A DNA stretch of 64,000 nucleotides from Paramyrothecium sp. XJ0827 (lineage: Eukaryota > Ascomycota > Sordariomycetes > Hypocreales > Stachybotryaceae), in assembly GCA_020881915.1 (NCBI GenBank), contig JAJFPB010000002.1, positions 3,038,001-3,102,000 on the forward strand. The letters run 5' to 3'. Shown piece after piece: positions 24,201 to 35,165 of the stretch. The notes under the pieces were generated by a model. The model saw only the letters and a list, made by a program, of their open reading frames with translations, made no database searches and was not told the DNA's origin. The translations under genes were made by a program, and so were the position numbers. The stretch's first letter is position 1. Each line of letters opens with the position of its first letter.

Positions 24201-25167
24201 ATTTGGAGAGGCCCCTCCCTTCCGAAGGATTGGGAAATACACACGGCACCAGGCCACGGCATCTCGGACAGAGTGACATTTTCTGGAAGGAGGCTACACC
24301 GGACAGGTGAGTAACCGAGGCGAGGGTGGTGCATTGACGACAAGAAAATAAAGCGGCATGCTACGCTCAGCGCTAGGATGGCAGCCTTCTGGGCTGATCC
24401 CCACGTCAGGTGAGTTGTGGGCGGCGCTTTTTGCGTCGTAAAAGGGCTTTTATTCGCGCCTCGGATCGCATGGCGAGCGAAGCTGGGTGGACACAAGCTC
24501 GGGGCGACGCCGACCATTTCGTCAGGATGCTAGACTAAAGTGCAGAAGCCATCTCCTCCAGCTAACGGACAGTAGGACGCGGCTTGGCTGGCCTAGCCAA
24601 GGGAGGTAAAAGCTGAGGTGGGCTACGTAAGAGAAAATCTCGCTCCCAACGTCTCCATCAGGATGGTCTGGGCTACCACTGTTCAACAAGGGTCAATGTT
24701 CGAGCTTCTTACTTTCTGGAAGCGGACATCAGAAAAAAGAAAGAAGAAAAAAAAAATTGATTACTCCCACCCCTACTAGGTCGGCTTCGTCTCATCTCCA
24801 CTTCAAAATGAAGTGAGCAAATTAATGGTCCCTTACCTCAGTACCTTACCTACCTTTCCTACTTCATTCATTACTTTACCGTGCGTTGCCTTGCATCCGC
24901 GCTACTAGGTGTACGACACGACTTGTCGGATACTCCGCATTGCAGGGCCCAAAGCCTCTGGTTCCCCCTCTTTACCTTCCCTTCCCTTGCCTTGCAGCGC
25001 CTTAATTACTTCCTGTATGACTCCTCCGTCCTACCACTTTTACCCCCCTTCCCCTCCCCTCCTCGGCGCCGCCACTACTGCTACACCGGAATCCCTGTTC
25101 CACACCCCTTGCACTGGTGGTTAATGCGCGAGCTGGTGCCGGAGCTGGCAAGTGGTAGTCTGCCGTG
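21203..25167. other. second gene-poor stretch of about 4 kb
   Basis: No family-supported frame on either strand. It begins with the 3' flank of the unknown gene and ends with the Las1 promoter, which is CT-rich (CCCCTTCCCCTCCCCTCCTC near 25050) and carries several TACCTTACCT boxes at about 24830-24865. Between them lie the AAGGT/AAGGC pentanucleotide array and scattered short open frames with chance composition. Confidence 0.55.
23043..23185 (+). repeat. AAGGT/AAGGC pentanucleotide array with inverted partner
   Basis: From 23043 to about 23083 the sequence is an uninterrupted series of AAGGT units passing into AAGGC units. It is followed by AAAGCAAGGCAAAGCAAGGT to 23110. At 23175-23185 the complementary CTTGCCTTGCC appears, so the two blocks can pair as a hairpin about 90 bases apart. 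Related single AAGGTA/TACCTT boxes are scattered in other intergenic regions of the window. Confidence 0.85.
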
Positions 25168-26396
25168 ATGGTTCAGTACGTCTTTACTCCATGGCGGAAT
25201 CGCCAAGAGCTGCTGCTGGTCCGCCAGCAGTTCTACCCAACGTCGCCACACCGACCACTCACACAGTCCGGAGCAACCCTGCCCTTGGACGTGCCCGGCC
25301 AGCCCGAGGAGGGTGCCAGCACCACCGCAAGTCCCCAGCACACGCAACGGCGCCGGCGGGACCAGCATGATGCGGTGGCCCGGGTATCCATGTGGATGCA
25401 ACGCGGTAGCTGTCCGCATATGGTGGAGTCGACGGCCTTGCTGACTGCAGCGGTCCTTAGCGACGAGGCCGTTGCGTCAGAGCACACGGCGGCATCCGCC
25501 TACGCTATCCGCGCCGCCTATTCCGCGGCCTTTAGTCGGTAAGTGGCACTGCTAGGAGAAAACATCGGGACCTAGGAACTTGTCGAGGATAAGCTGGCTG
25601 CTCTGTGCGTGCTTCTCAAGCTCGCAACAGTTGGCGTCATACTTTTGTTGGGCAATCCTTTGGACAAAGACAATGTACCGAACGATTGACAAAAACCTTC
25701 CGCTGATCCCTTGAGCCCCACAGGTTCGTCACTGGGCTGCTCGACGGCCACCAGGACAAGCAGCGGAAGCAGAGCATGTACTCTATTGCCAAGACGATTG
25801 GCTTGCCCGCAAACTTCGTCGAACTGAGGCACCAGTCGACGCATGAGCAGCTTCCGTCACGGGCAAAGCTACGGTCAGCCGCCAAAAAAGCCTTGACCTG
25901 GATCTGGGACTACTACTGGAAGCATCTCCAGGAGGACCCGAGAGCAGCGGCTGGCAGGACTTCTCACCTCGACCCGTGCGCTGAATCGGTACTGAGGTAC
26001 TTATGTGAAGAGGATGACGCACGCCGGCAGATAGCGAGAGACGAGCTTCAGGAGTGGCCGCGTGAGATGCTGCTGACGACGGTTTCCGAGCTGCAGTCTT
26101 CTATGCCGGGGAACCAGGCGTATCTCAAATGCCTCAAGCTATCAAACGAGCTATTGGCCGCAGACGCTGAACAAACTCCCACGGCTTTGGGGGAAGGAGG
26201 TGCTGCGGATGTCAATGTCATGACTCCAAAAATCCCCGACCATGGCCAACCAAAATCGGCAGCCGAGGCCATACGCGACGGCGCCCTCGACGACCATAGT
26301 GTGTCGACGCCGTCTCGTCACCAAACATCTGAGTGCGATACCGGGTGGGCGCCGTACAAAGGTGTCTGGAAGCCTAAGCCCATAGGTATGATCTAA
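25168..26396 (+). CDS. LAS1: Las1-like HEPN endoribonuclease of pre-rRNA ITS2 processing
   Basis: Two exons (25168-25538 and 25724-26396; 185-bp intron GTAAGT...CACAG) encode 347 residues. Las1 works with the Grc3 polynucleotide kinase in the nucleolus and cuts ITS2 during 60S subunit maturation. The N-terminal Las1 domain starts YVFTPWR and contains the HEPN catalytic signature R-x4-H, here RHQSTH at residues 159-164 just after the intron. A helical segment WDYYWKHL follows. The C-terminus ends [16 protein letters not shown]; in the family this WxPxPIG tail docks into the Grc3 active site, which also supports the stop at 26396 over splicing further at the overlapping GTATGA. The protein is shorter than yeast Las1, as is normal for filamentous fungi. 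Start ATG at 25168 is the first in frame. Confidence 0.92.
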
Positions 26397-27828
26397 ACAT
26401 ATGTAGGAGCTCTCGTTATATACCCAAAGTGCGGTTGTTTATTTTGCTGTCCTCGTGTTAGACCTTGAGCTATATGAATGTCTGGCTTCATATGTTGCTA
26501 TGGTCGACCAGCATCTGTGTCGCGGCTGGGAACATCTGCCTGAAGAGACAAGCAATGAGACGTCACTACTTCTCCATTACATGCTAATGGAGGTGAAGTT
26601 CATCGTCGAACGGGGTGATGGATGTTCTAAAGCCAGCAGCCATCTATGTGTCCAACCGATAGCTGGAAAGTTCTCGACCACACCCTGAAAGATGAGGTGC
26701 CAGCTTTGCCCCAACCAGACGTTGTAACTGTGATCAATGGATGAAGCGATTTGTTTGCTTGCGATGTTGAGGGGAAAACACCCATATGGTTTTATGGACG
26801 GAGAAAAGGGAAAATTTTCGAGATGCCACAATACATGCACAACTCTAGATACCAGGCTGAAAATACTCACTTGTTTGAGCGTAGCAAGCTAATGAGATGA
26901 ACTGGAACGAAAGTTACGAGTTGGCGACTGACCTAGGCTTTCTCCCTCACCAACTGCGAATAATACGAACATGGAATCTCCCAACTGACCATTCTGTGCC
27001 TTCCATCCTCAGTTAGATTCTGTTGAATTCGTAGTTACCTCAAATATGAAAATGACCCACTCTCACTCGTCAGTACGTTGGCTGGTGCGTGATGATTATG
27101 CCCGTGAGGTTCAAGAGGGAGGACGGGTGAGCATCATGATTCTGGTTGCACCGAGGAAATGAAAGAGGCCGCGACTACTACCAGCAGATGCCGAGGGGCA
27201 ATAACCGCAAAAGGGGAGGCCAATAACGACTCTGTCGAATAGAAGCCAGGCCATCGATGATTAGAGGAGCGTTGAGCTCAGCAGTACGAGCGAGGAGTTG
27301 ACCAGTGCATAAGACCAGCTCGGCCTATGATGTACATTTCCGCCATTGTTCCAGACCGACATTGATGTACTTCGGGAAGTAAGCTTCTACTTGATGATGA
27401 GGTGGCCTGCACTGCGCAGTGGTAGAAGTGTTGGCCAACGTTGAAGTGAATGATTTAAGGAGAATTGATGATAGAGACGTTGATGTGGGAGGCGGGCATC
27501 TGCCTCAGGCAGATGGGGCCGGCTTATTCGCTTCGGCCCCGGTGATTTCGGTAAATGCATTTGACGACGCAGAACGGGAAATTTAGACATTTGTATATAT
27601 GGGCGTGAGCATCTGTGTGAATTGTCCTTGCTAACATACCGAATTCAACCTTTCCCTGCATCATTCCAGTGTCTTGGTCCGACCTCACACCCAAATCCAA
27701 GCTCCCCGTTGCTCCAGCGGCACCCATCACGTGCTAGGTAGCTTGCTTACAACGTCATCGAAGCTGATAGGTCAACCAACTGCTCGCTGCAGCAGCTCAA
27801 TGCACCTGTCCCCTCAAACGCCACATCG
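26397..27828. other. intergenic, no gene seen
   Basis: About 1.4 kb between Las1 and the glyoxalase gene. Short frames on both strands show no family signal. The last 100 bases before 27829 are probably the promoter of the glyoxalase gene. Confidence 0.5.
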
Positions 27829-29214
27829 ATGAATCGTCTCATACCTCGAGCTTCAGTTTTCTGCTCCAGATCGAGATTCCTACCAGCTGGGGTAAGCATC
27901 GATTATGCGCCGTTCCCTTGGCCGCTCACGAGGCATGCTAAGACCGCCTCGCAGCAAGTTTTGACCCGCGCCATGCATATCCAATCGATTCCTATGTGTA
28001 AGTAAGATGCCAAGCTCTCACTATACCAGCCGCCAAACAGAACAAATGACATTTTCAAGTATTACTCTTCTGACAAGTTTCATCTCTAGGGGTGGGGAGC
28101 GGTAACAATTATGCTTACCTCGTGGTGGACGACAAGTCCAAGGACGCCGTGATCATTGACCCGGCGAATCCTCCAGAGTTCGTTGCCCGCTGAACGTTGG
28201 GACAACGGTCTACTAATGTCAACAGAGTCACCCCTGTGCTGAAGGAAGCCATTGATTCCGGTCGGATCAACCTGACTGCCATCGTGAACACGCACCAGTG
28301 AGCAACCCGCCCCCTAAGCAGTCGAATCGATGCTCATGTACCTCATAGCCACGGCGATCACGCGGGAGGAAACAACAAGCTAGTGAGTGGACCTTTGACC
28401 GCATTCGCTGCTGCGACTCTGACAATGAGACTTAGCGGACGGATCTGGGCAAACCTAAGCTGGACATTATCGGTGGCAGGGACTGCCAGAGCGTCACCAG
28501 AACTCCGGAGCATGGCAGCACATTCAAGCTGGGAAACATCTCCATCAAGAGCGTGCACACGCCCTGCCACACGCAAGACAGCATCTGCTACTACCTGGAA
28601 GACGGGAATGACAAGGCTGTCTTTACGGGCGACACTCTTTTCATCAGCGGTGAGCTGCTACCCGCTCTCCGCTACTGAGCGCAGAGTCCGGGCTTCATTG
28701 CTGATAACATGGCCAGGATGCGGTCGATTCTTTGAAGGCAATGCTGCCGAGATGCACGAGGCGCTGAACAAGCGGCTCGCGAGCCTACCTGACGACACCG
28801 TAGTCTACGTAAGTGTATTGAGTCCTCCTTCGACGAGGCAATCTGACCGGATGCCTAGCCTGGACACGAGTACACCAAGTCGAACGTCCAATTCACCACA
28901 TCAGTACTGCAGAACGAAGCAGTCAAGAAGCTGGAGGACTTTGCGAACAGCAACCGGGAGACAACTGGCAAATTCACAATTGGCGATGAAAAGGTACGTA
29001 TCACATCTCGTAATCCGAATCTTCAACTAATGGTGCTGTAGAAACATAACGCATTCATGCGAGTCGAGGTATGCTCCCTCCCGTGGTTACTGCGATGTTG
29101 CGAGATGGCTAATCACACGGACTCCAGGATCCGGAAGTACAAAAGGCGACCGGCAAGACGGATCCCCTCGAGGTCATGGCGGCTTTGCGAGAAATGAAGA
29201 ACAACTTCAAGTGA
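27829..29214 (+). CDS. hydroxyacylglutathione hydrolase (glyoxalase II)
   Basis: Ten small exons with correct phases and GT-AG borders: 27829-27891, 27955-27997, 28090-28177, 28226-28297, 28349-28382, 28436-28649, 28717-28808, 28859-28993, 29042-29068, 29128-29214. They encode 284 residues. The enzyme hydrolyses S-D-lactoylglutathione to D-lactate and glutathione, finishing methylglyoxal detoxification. It has the metallo-beta-lactamase fold: the binuclear metal motif THHHGDH at residues 87-93 (split by an intron), AGGN, then HTPCHTQDS with a metal ligand, FTGDTLF with the bridging Asp, GCGRFFEG, and PGHEYT with the last His. The C-terminal domain ends [16 protein letters not shown], as in the family. 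The first 30 residues are Arg/Ser-rich without acidic residues and could be a mitochondrial presequence; the internal Met of MHIQSIPMW would give a cytosolic form. Confidence 0.94.
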
Positions 29215-30185
29215 GGAAGCGACAGCCCTATCCCCCGTACGGCATTTGTTCATGTATTGTCTAGTCCAGTTGCACCAAAGATGTAGTGTAGTTGAGTCTT
29301 TATGAAAGGTCGTATCGGGAAAAATGTCTATGAGCATCCGGTCCAGTGTGAAAAGTCGATGTTTGGGCAAAGGTCTACGCGAGGAAAGGAAGTAATCATC
29401 GATTGAGTGTCTCCAGGGACCGCGAGGCACCGGCCATAGAGGCCCGGCGCCGCTGGCAACCCGCTGGAATCAAACCATTGAATGGAATGACGAATGTTGA
29501 TTTTGCTTCACTGTCCACACTTGCTCGCTCTAGGGAATAGAAGGCGGCAAGCTCTAGCATTTTTAGAAGCGACATGTCAGAAACCATGTGCGTGCGACAC
29601 TGGCGAGGTGCATCTTTCCAAGGGCACAGGTAGGCCAGAAGAATCCGGGCATCATGCGAATCGGCAACCACAAGTAGCGTATTCCGCGACCAAACGAGGT
29701 GTCTTGATCCCGAAGATTCCGCGATGGCAGCTGTGAAAAACACGAAAGGACGAGCAAAAAATCGTGCTCAGTCGCTTGCCGGAAGGTTAGTCGAACCAAC
29801 CGCCGTGCGATTGACCGTGATCCAGGACACTTGTCTCCGGTTCAACAGTCCTAAACGTGTCCCTCCGAAACAGGCATTGCTGCTGCGCGAAGTCGAGGCG
29901 GTGTTTTGCTCGTAGACTTTTTGATTGTGATGGAAGGGAAAGGTAAGAGATTTCGGGACGGGACCAGGCTCTTTTAAGACGAAAAAGGAATCGAGGTGGG
30001 ACTTGCACAGTCACGATTGAGTCGCTCGACCGCTTCTAACACTGTGCGCCAGCTCCCCTCCACCAAAGGCTGGCCATCTCAACCGTGCACTCTGAAGTGA
30101 CATCAAGTCAAGATCCTACAGCTGCGCGTCCCGCCTCACAGCACCACACCGAGGGTTGACCCTCCCTCCACCCTTTTCCAAGCCT
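29215..30185. other. intergenic, no gene seen
   Basis: 3' flank of the glyoxalase gene and upstream region of the EF-hand gene. No frame on either strand resembles a known protein. The CTCCACC/CCTCCCTCCACCC sequence near 30155-30175 is probably the leader of the next gene. Confidence 0.5.
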
Positions 30186-30937
30186 ATGGTAAGTTCGTCG
30201 CGAGCTCGATCCGGAAGAAGCAGAGGCTCACCCCGTTCCCCCCTCCTGCAGCCACCGAAGCGCAAGTCTGGCGGCGCGGCGGCGGCGGTCGGCGCCGCTG
30301 CTCCCAAGGCCCGCCAGTCGAAGCTTGCCAAGGAGCACAATGTCTCGCCGCAGGAGGAGGGCGAGATCAAGGAGGCGTTTAGCCTGTTCGCGGAGCCCAT
30401 GGACGGCGAGAAGAACGGCGTCCTCCCCATAGACGACGTGAAGTCTGCGCTCATGTAAGTCGGAGCTCGATGCGGCTGCTTCCCCCTTCGCGCAAGCGGG
30501 AACGAAACCTCCCCCACACCATCTGACCGCGATCGCTTCGGCTCGCCCGGACGCACAGAGCCCTAGGCATCCCCCCTTCCTCGCCCGACGAGCTCCGCGA
30601 GTTCCTGTCGATCCTCGACCCCGAGTCCGAGGGGTACGCGACCTACGAGCCCTTCTTCGCCATCTGCGCGCTCAAGTTCCACGCCCGCGCCGACGACGAC
30701 TCGGCCGACGCGCACCGCGCCGAGCTCGACGAGGCCTTCCGCCTCTTCACCAACGGCCAGGACGGGCCCATCACCCTCGCGCACCTGCGCCGCGTCGCCG
30801 CCGTGCTCAAGGAGGAGGTCGACGAGGACCTGCTCAAGGACATGATCCTCGAGGCCAACGGCGGCGCGGGCGTGGCGCGGGGCGTCGAAGTGGACGAGTT
30901 CGACACCGTCATGAAGAGCGCGGGTGTCTGGCGGTGA
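30186..30937 (+). CDS. calmodulin/centrin-like EF-hand protein
   Basis: Three exons encode 194 residues: the ATG alone (30186-30188), then 30252-30454 and 30559-30937. The reading MPPKRKSGG... across the first junction supports the one-codon exon, and the basic Ala-rich start is followed by four EF-hand-like units. Helix one is EEGEIKEAFSLF. The first loop (PMDGEKNGVLPIDDV) and the second (DPESEGYATYEPF) keep some acidic ligands, while the third (TNGQDGPITLAHL) and fourth loops lack the usual calcium-binding pattern. It therefore probably binds little calcium and works as a structural light-chain-like subunit. Candidates are centrin-like or myosin-light-chain-like partners; I cannot choose. 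Exon 3 is extremely GC-rich. The 63-bp first intron has no in-frame stop, so retention would only insert 21 residues. Confidence 0.82.
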
Positions 30938-31598
30938 ACGCCGGGGCGGAAGGCCGACCAAAACGGCCACGCTACGTAGCGACGATTAACTTTATGGAAC
31001 TCATGACTATTTACACGGATATCAGGCGTTTGGTTCAGAGCTTCGGTAACAGCATCAATTGGACGAATACGCGGGGATGTTCATGCTTACAGCGCCACCT
31101 TGGGAAACATCAAACGGCCTAGGGAGGGTCACAACACAATGAAGAAAGTCACAGTAAGGCGATGGCGTTGGTAATTTGTGTAAATTGTATGTGGTCACTG
31201 ATATACCCCCGACGACCCGTGCTGACATCACCGGTGCGCAAAGAGCGCCCTTGTCCAGATCTCTAGCAAATGGGTCCTTCCTACCGGGCATCCGTCCAGC
31301 GGCAGAGCACCAAAATTGTTCGCCAATCCGCGGGTGGACAGGGCGTGGTGTGGTGTATATAGGTCGGCGAATGTCGCACGTTGGTCATGCCTGCCCAAGG
31401 GGTCTGAGTTGGATTTTGAAGTCGAATGTTCTTCTAGCTCGCTGGTCACAGATAAACGCCTTACACAATGCAGATAACCCATCTCGTCCTTCTCCTCGTG
31501 GAGTGTGCCAGTCCAAGCGACTAGGGCACTGACGAATATGCATCCCGGAATTCCAGTCCTTTCTAAAAAGTAATTTTCATGAAATCGTTATAAAAAAG
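30938..31598. other. intergenic between convergent genes
   Basis: Shared 3' region of the EF-hand gene (plus) and the eIF4E-like gene (minus). AT content rises near 31560-31600, consistent with 3' UTR signals. No gene was recognised. Confidence 0.5.
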
Positions 31599-32633
31599 TT
31601 AAGTAGAGGCCTCGGCCGCCTCTGGAGCCGCAGCTTGCGACTCCTTGGCCTTGGCGGCCTCGGCGGCCCTCTTCTGTGAGTCGAGGACGGCCTGCAGCGC
31701 GGGCGGGGCCTGGAAACCGGCGTGGTCCGAGTGCTTCTTGTAGAAGTAGTTGTCAGGCTTGGGGCGCAGCTCAGGGGGGAGCTCCTCCAGGACGCAGGCC
31801 AGGATGGCGTCGATGGAGTTCTGCTTGGACGAGTCGCGGTGCCAGATGGTGACGAGGTGCGAGTTGAAACGGACGGACAGGCCGACGCCGCAGAGCTGGT
31901 CGCCTGGAGGCTGTCAGCGGAAATGTCTTGGATAGGGGTTGCGGCTCATGCAAGCAGGGGGAGGGCGCAGGTAAGCCGCGGAAGAGAGGGGGCGGGGCAA
32001 ATCATACTCTCATCCAGAACGCTCTGCAACTTCTCGCCTATGGCCATGAGCTGCACGCGAGTCCAGACGTCCGGGCCGGTGTTCTTGGGGACGCGGAACG
32101 TCCAGCTGCCGCCATTGATGTTGCGACGGTCCTCCCAGATGGGCTTGAAGCCGGCCTTGAAGAGGTAGATGGATTCGCGCATCTTGATGTTCTCGACGGG
32201 GGTGTTGTTGTTGTAGCGCCAGAAGTCCTGGACAGACTCGATCTGGGGGCCGAGCTGCTCGAGCTGAGCATCGTAAACATCGCCCTCGGCGTTCTTTTGC
32301 TCCTTGTTCTGCCTGCGTCGTGGGAAGTATCCCGTGTCAGCGTTGGCTCGAGTACACGACCGTTTGAGGTGGGGCATGATGTGCAACTATGGCGACAACC
32401 ACAAACGGCCGGGGGAAGCGCGGGCGCGGCGCCGCCAAGATGATCTTGTGTGGGCTGGAAGCTTACCTATCGAAATAGACGTTCCAGTAGTGTTGCGTAG
32501 GCAGCGGCCTCATGGTCTTGAGGAAGTTGCGCTTCGCATCGTCCCTCTGCTCCGCGGGGGAGCTCGGGTCTGAGCCCCCCGACGACAGGCCAGACAGGCC
32601 ACGGGTGAAGAGCTGCGGCGGTTGTTCAGACAT
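31599..32633 (-). CDS. eIF4E family cap-binding protein, class II (4EHP-like)
   Basis: Exons 32633-32467, 32312-32008 and 31903-31599 encode 258 residues. eIF4E proteins bind the m7G cap of mRNA; class II members (4EHP) often repress rather than start translation. The core begins MRPLPTQHYW and includes VQDFW, ESIYLFKAGFKPIWED and GGSWTF. The residues at the cap pocket are W115 and E116 (equal to human eIF4E W102/E103). The other stacking tryptophan (human W56) is replaced by a tyrosine, Y69, as in class II proteins. The third exon carries LCGVGLSVR and IWHRDSS, which resembles the phosphate-binding loop. N-terminal 35 and C-terminal 40 residues are low complexity (Ser/Gly/Pro; Ala/Glu/Lys). 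An ATG further upstream in the same frame exists but the added residues are Ser/Phe-rich and unlike the family. Confidence 0.9.
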
Positions 32634-35165
32634 GGCTGCTGGTCCAAAGATGCCCGAGGAAGGGGAAGAAAAGGAGAGATTGCAGGACAAAGCTGGATCG
32701 AGGGAGCGAAAAGACGACGTCTTGGTGAACGTGTCGGGGGAGAAGAAGGAGAGGGAGAGTGAGCAGCGGCGCTGACAAGCACTGTAATAAAAGGGACGGG
32801 GAGCCAAGCCGTCGGCCCAAAGATGGAGGTGTTTGAACGGGGACTGGAGGTGGTAGGATGTTGGACCTGGGGGGCCACCTATTTTCGGGTCACTCCAGGG
32901 ACAGGCGAAGTACCTGGCCGGTTCTGGTAGGTCGATGCAACCTTGGGCCCTGCGCTTAGAAGATCAGGTACGGATCGCCAGCTGCAAGGTTATTGGTGGA
33001 GAGTTTTGGGGGCCAAGAGGAAGAAGGACGAGGCCCGTTGCTGTTTGCCTGGCCAAAAGCTCAAAGCGATTTGAGGAGTGTGCTCATCATGTCTTTTGTT
33101 CGCAGCATCTGCTCTGGCAAGACTTGGTTTTAGATACGGTACCGACCTTTAATGGGATATCACGACACGCTACCTTGTCTAGTCGGAGAGCTACTTGAAG
33201 CACCTCCATGGGCGAGGTACCTAGAGCTATCAAGGTTAGGCCAATGCAGTGTCACTGTGAGCCTGAATAAGGTAAGGTACCTACCGACTGGGACCTTTTC
33301 CCGGGTCACTATCAGCGGCAACGGCCTTGCTAGCGTCGCAAAGCGGTCCAGAGGAAAGGTACCGGGCACAGTGGGAGCGGATTCAGGGGCAGCCAAAGTC
33401 ACCCGTAATCACGCTCAAATCAACACGTTCCCCGTCAAAGCTCGCGATCAAAGAGCTGCCACGCCGCCATACAAGTACAAGTCATGGGAGTCTCCTGACC
33501 GGGTACCTCTGTCGTCTTTAAAGCGGCTGCAACCACTTTAGCCCACTTAGCTGCCTTGCCGCAGCTTTTCTCTTTTCGTGAGGGCTACATGCATTCGCCC
33601 AATGTCCCTGAGGGTATGCCGTGCTGTTGGTAGTACTGTAGCTTGGCCCCGGTACAGTATGAGACCTGAAACACCCTTCCTGGCAACGGCCCCTCACGAA
33701 ACCTGGAAGAGGACGGATGAGTAACGGCCAAGCCTCTTCAATGAGATTGGCGATGGACCGCAGCCACTTAAATTCGGCGGCAGAATGATTCCGTACGAAC
33801 CCATGCAGCAACTTGTACGAAAAGCGCTTGCACTGGTATACCTACCTACGAGCCCACCCCAGGTGTCTCGTCAGGGACAAAATACTAATATCACCGTTTT
33901 GATCACTGGTCAGGATTATGGTTAGTCTATTTAGCGATCAAAACGGCGATATCACTGTTTTATTCCTTCGAAAATACGGTGGGTGTGCTGCTAGGTACCT
34001 TACCTTGGGCTTTACAATAATAGCAACAGGACCATCAAGTCGACCTGGCAAAACGTAATACGCAGCTTTACGTTCCTTTCATCGTATGCAGAGGAACGAA
34101 TGGATCGAAAAGTAAGAGGGCTCCATTCTTCGGACTGTACGCATCCTCATACTCATCTGAGGCTCCGAGTACAAGACCCTGCCATTGATCCGATGTAACA
34201 CAGTTGCACCCTCATTTAATTGTATCAAGTACGGGACACCCATACATTCTTTTTAAACATCATTCATTTTAGTTATTCCCGTTAGCTCTCCATTGTTATT
34301 ACAAGAGTATCCTAGTATGCTATTCAATGTCTACCGAATTCTTGGTATCTGGATTTCTACAAGTTCATAATCGGAAAACTTTCGAAGATTGCCAGATACT
34401 TCCATCACATCTTCTTTTATGTCTACGAAAATCCCAATAAAACCCTGTGGAATTTATAGCACAGCACAGGAGGTTATCGGTACTTGGCTTGGCTTATCCT
34501 CGTAGCAACGGCAAACCTGCCAATGATCCAACAGTCACCTACAATTTCACCAAATAGTTTCAGCGTAGCGCTCCTCGTTGTTCCGTGACAGGCGTTGGCG
34601 TTGGAAAGATATTGCATTACTGGTGCAGCAAAGGGATCCACAACGACAGAGAAGCCGGCTCTCGTTTGTGCACGCTAATTGGTCGACTCGGTGAAGACAA
34701 AGCAATCGAGGATGCCCGGATGTCGACCGTTTCTGTCGACCATTTCAGACACCCGCTTCTTTGTCCCAAGTCTTCCTGAAACCGAGCCCGCAGGCCCAGA
34801 TGATGTCGCTGGTCACCGCACGACAAATCTGTTGACTAAAAGGGCGGATCCGAACTGTCCCGCTTGTGAACGGACTAGGAAACGTCTCAAACCTCTTGAC
34901 CAACGCTACGGCGCGGTGCAGTATCACTGCTGTGATCGGTTATAAGAGGTAGAATACCTTTTCGCCCGCCGGTCCCATGACAGATGTAGGCGAGAAAAAG
35001 GGATTTGTGAACTACACTATCACTACTGTTGGAATGCTCTAAATTCGCCGGACAAAGGAAGATCGTTACGAATATGCTCGGCTTTAAGCCCATGCGCCCA
35101 ACTCCGTGCTTCCCAACTTTGCCAATTTACCTTTATACTGATGTAAAACCCTCTCGCCCAGCCTT
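32634..35165. other. gene-free stretch of 2.5 kb with inverted repeat
   Basis: Upstream of the eIF4E-like gene and downstream of the kinesin gene. GC-balanced to about 33850, then AT-rich to about 34450. It contains several AGGTACCT-type boxes (about 33218, 33272, 33994) and an imperfect inverted repeat at 33877-33963. No coding frame was recognised. Confidence 0.55.
33877..33963. repeat. imperfect 32-bp inverted repeat, 23-base loop
   Basis: The left arm 33877-33908 pairs with the right arm 33932-33963 at 25 of 32 positions. An uninterrupted 11-base core, CCGTTTTGATC, pairs with its complement GATCAAAACGG. Six of the seven mismatches are transitions. This could be a small MITE-like remnant, a protein-binding palindrome or a hairpin in a transcript. 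Confidence 0.75.

Noticed and set aside
30563..30970. Minus-strand frame of 135 codons opposite the EF-hand gene
   Set aside because: Shadow caused by very high GC in exon 3; the plus strand has the EF-hand pattern and matching splice phases.
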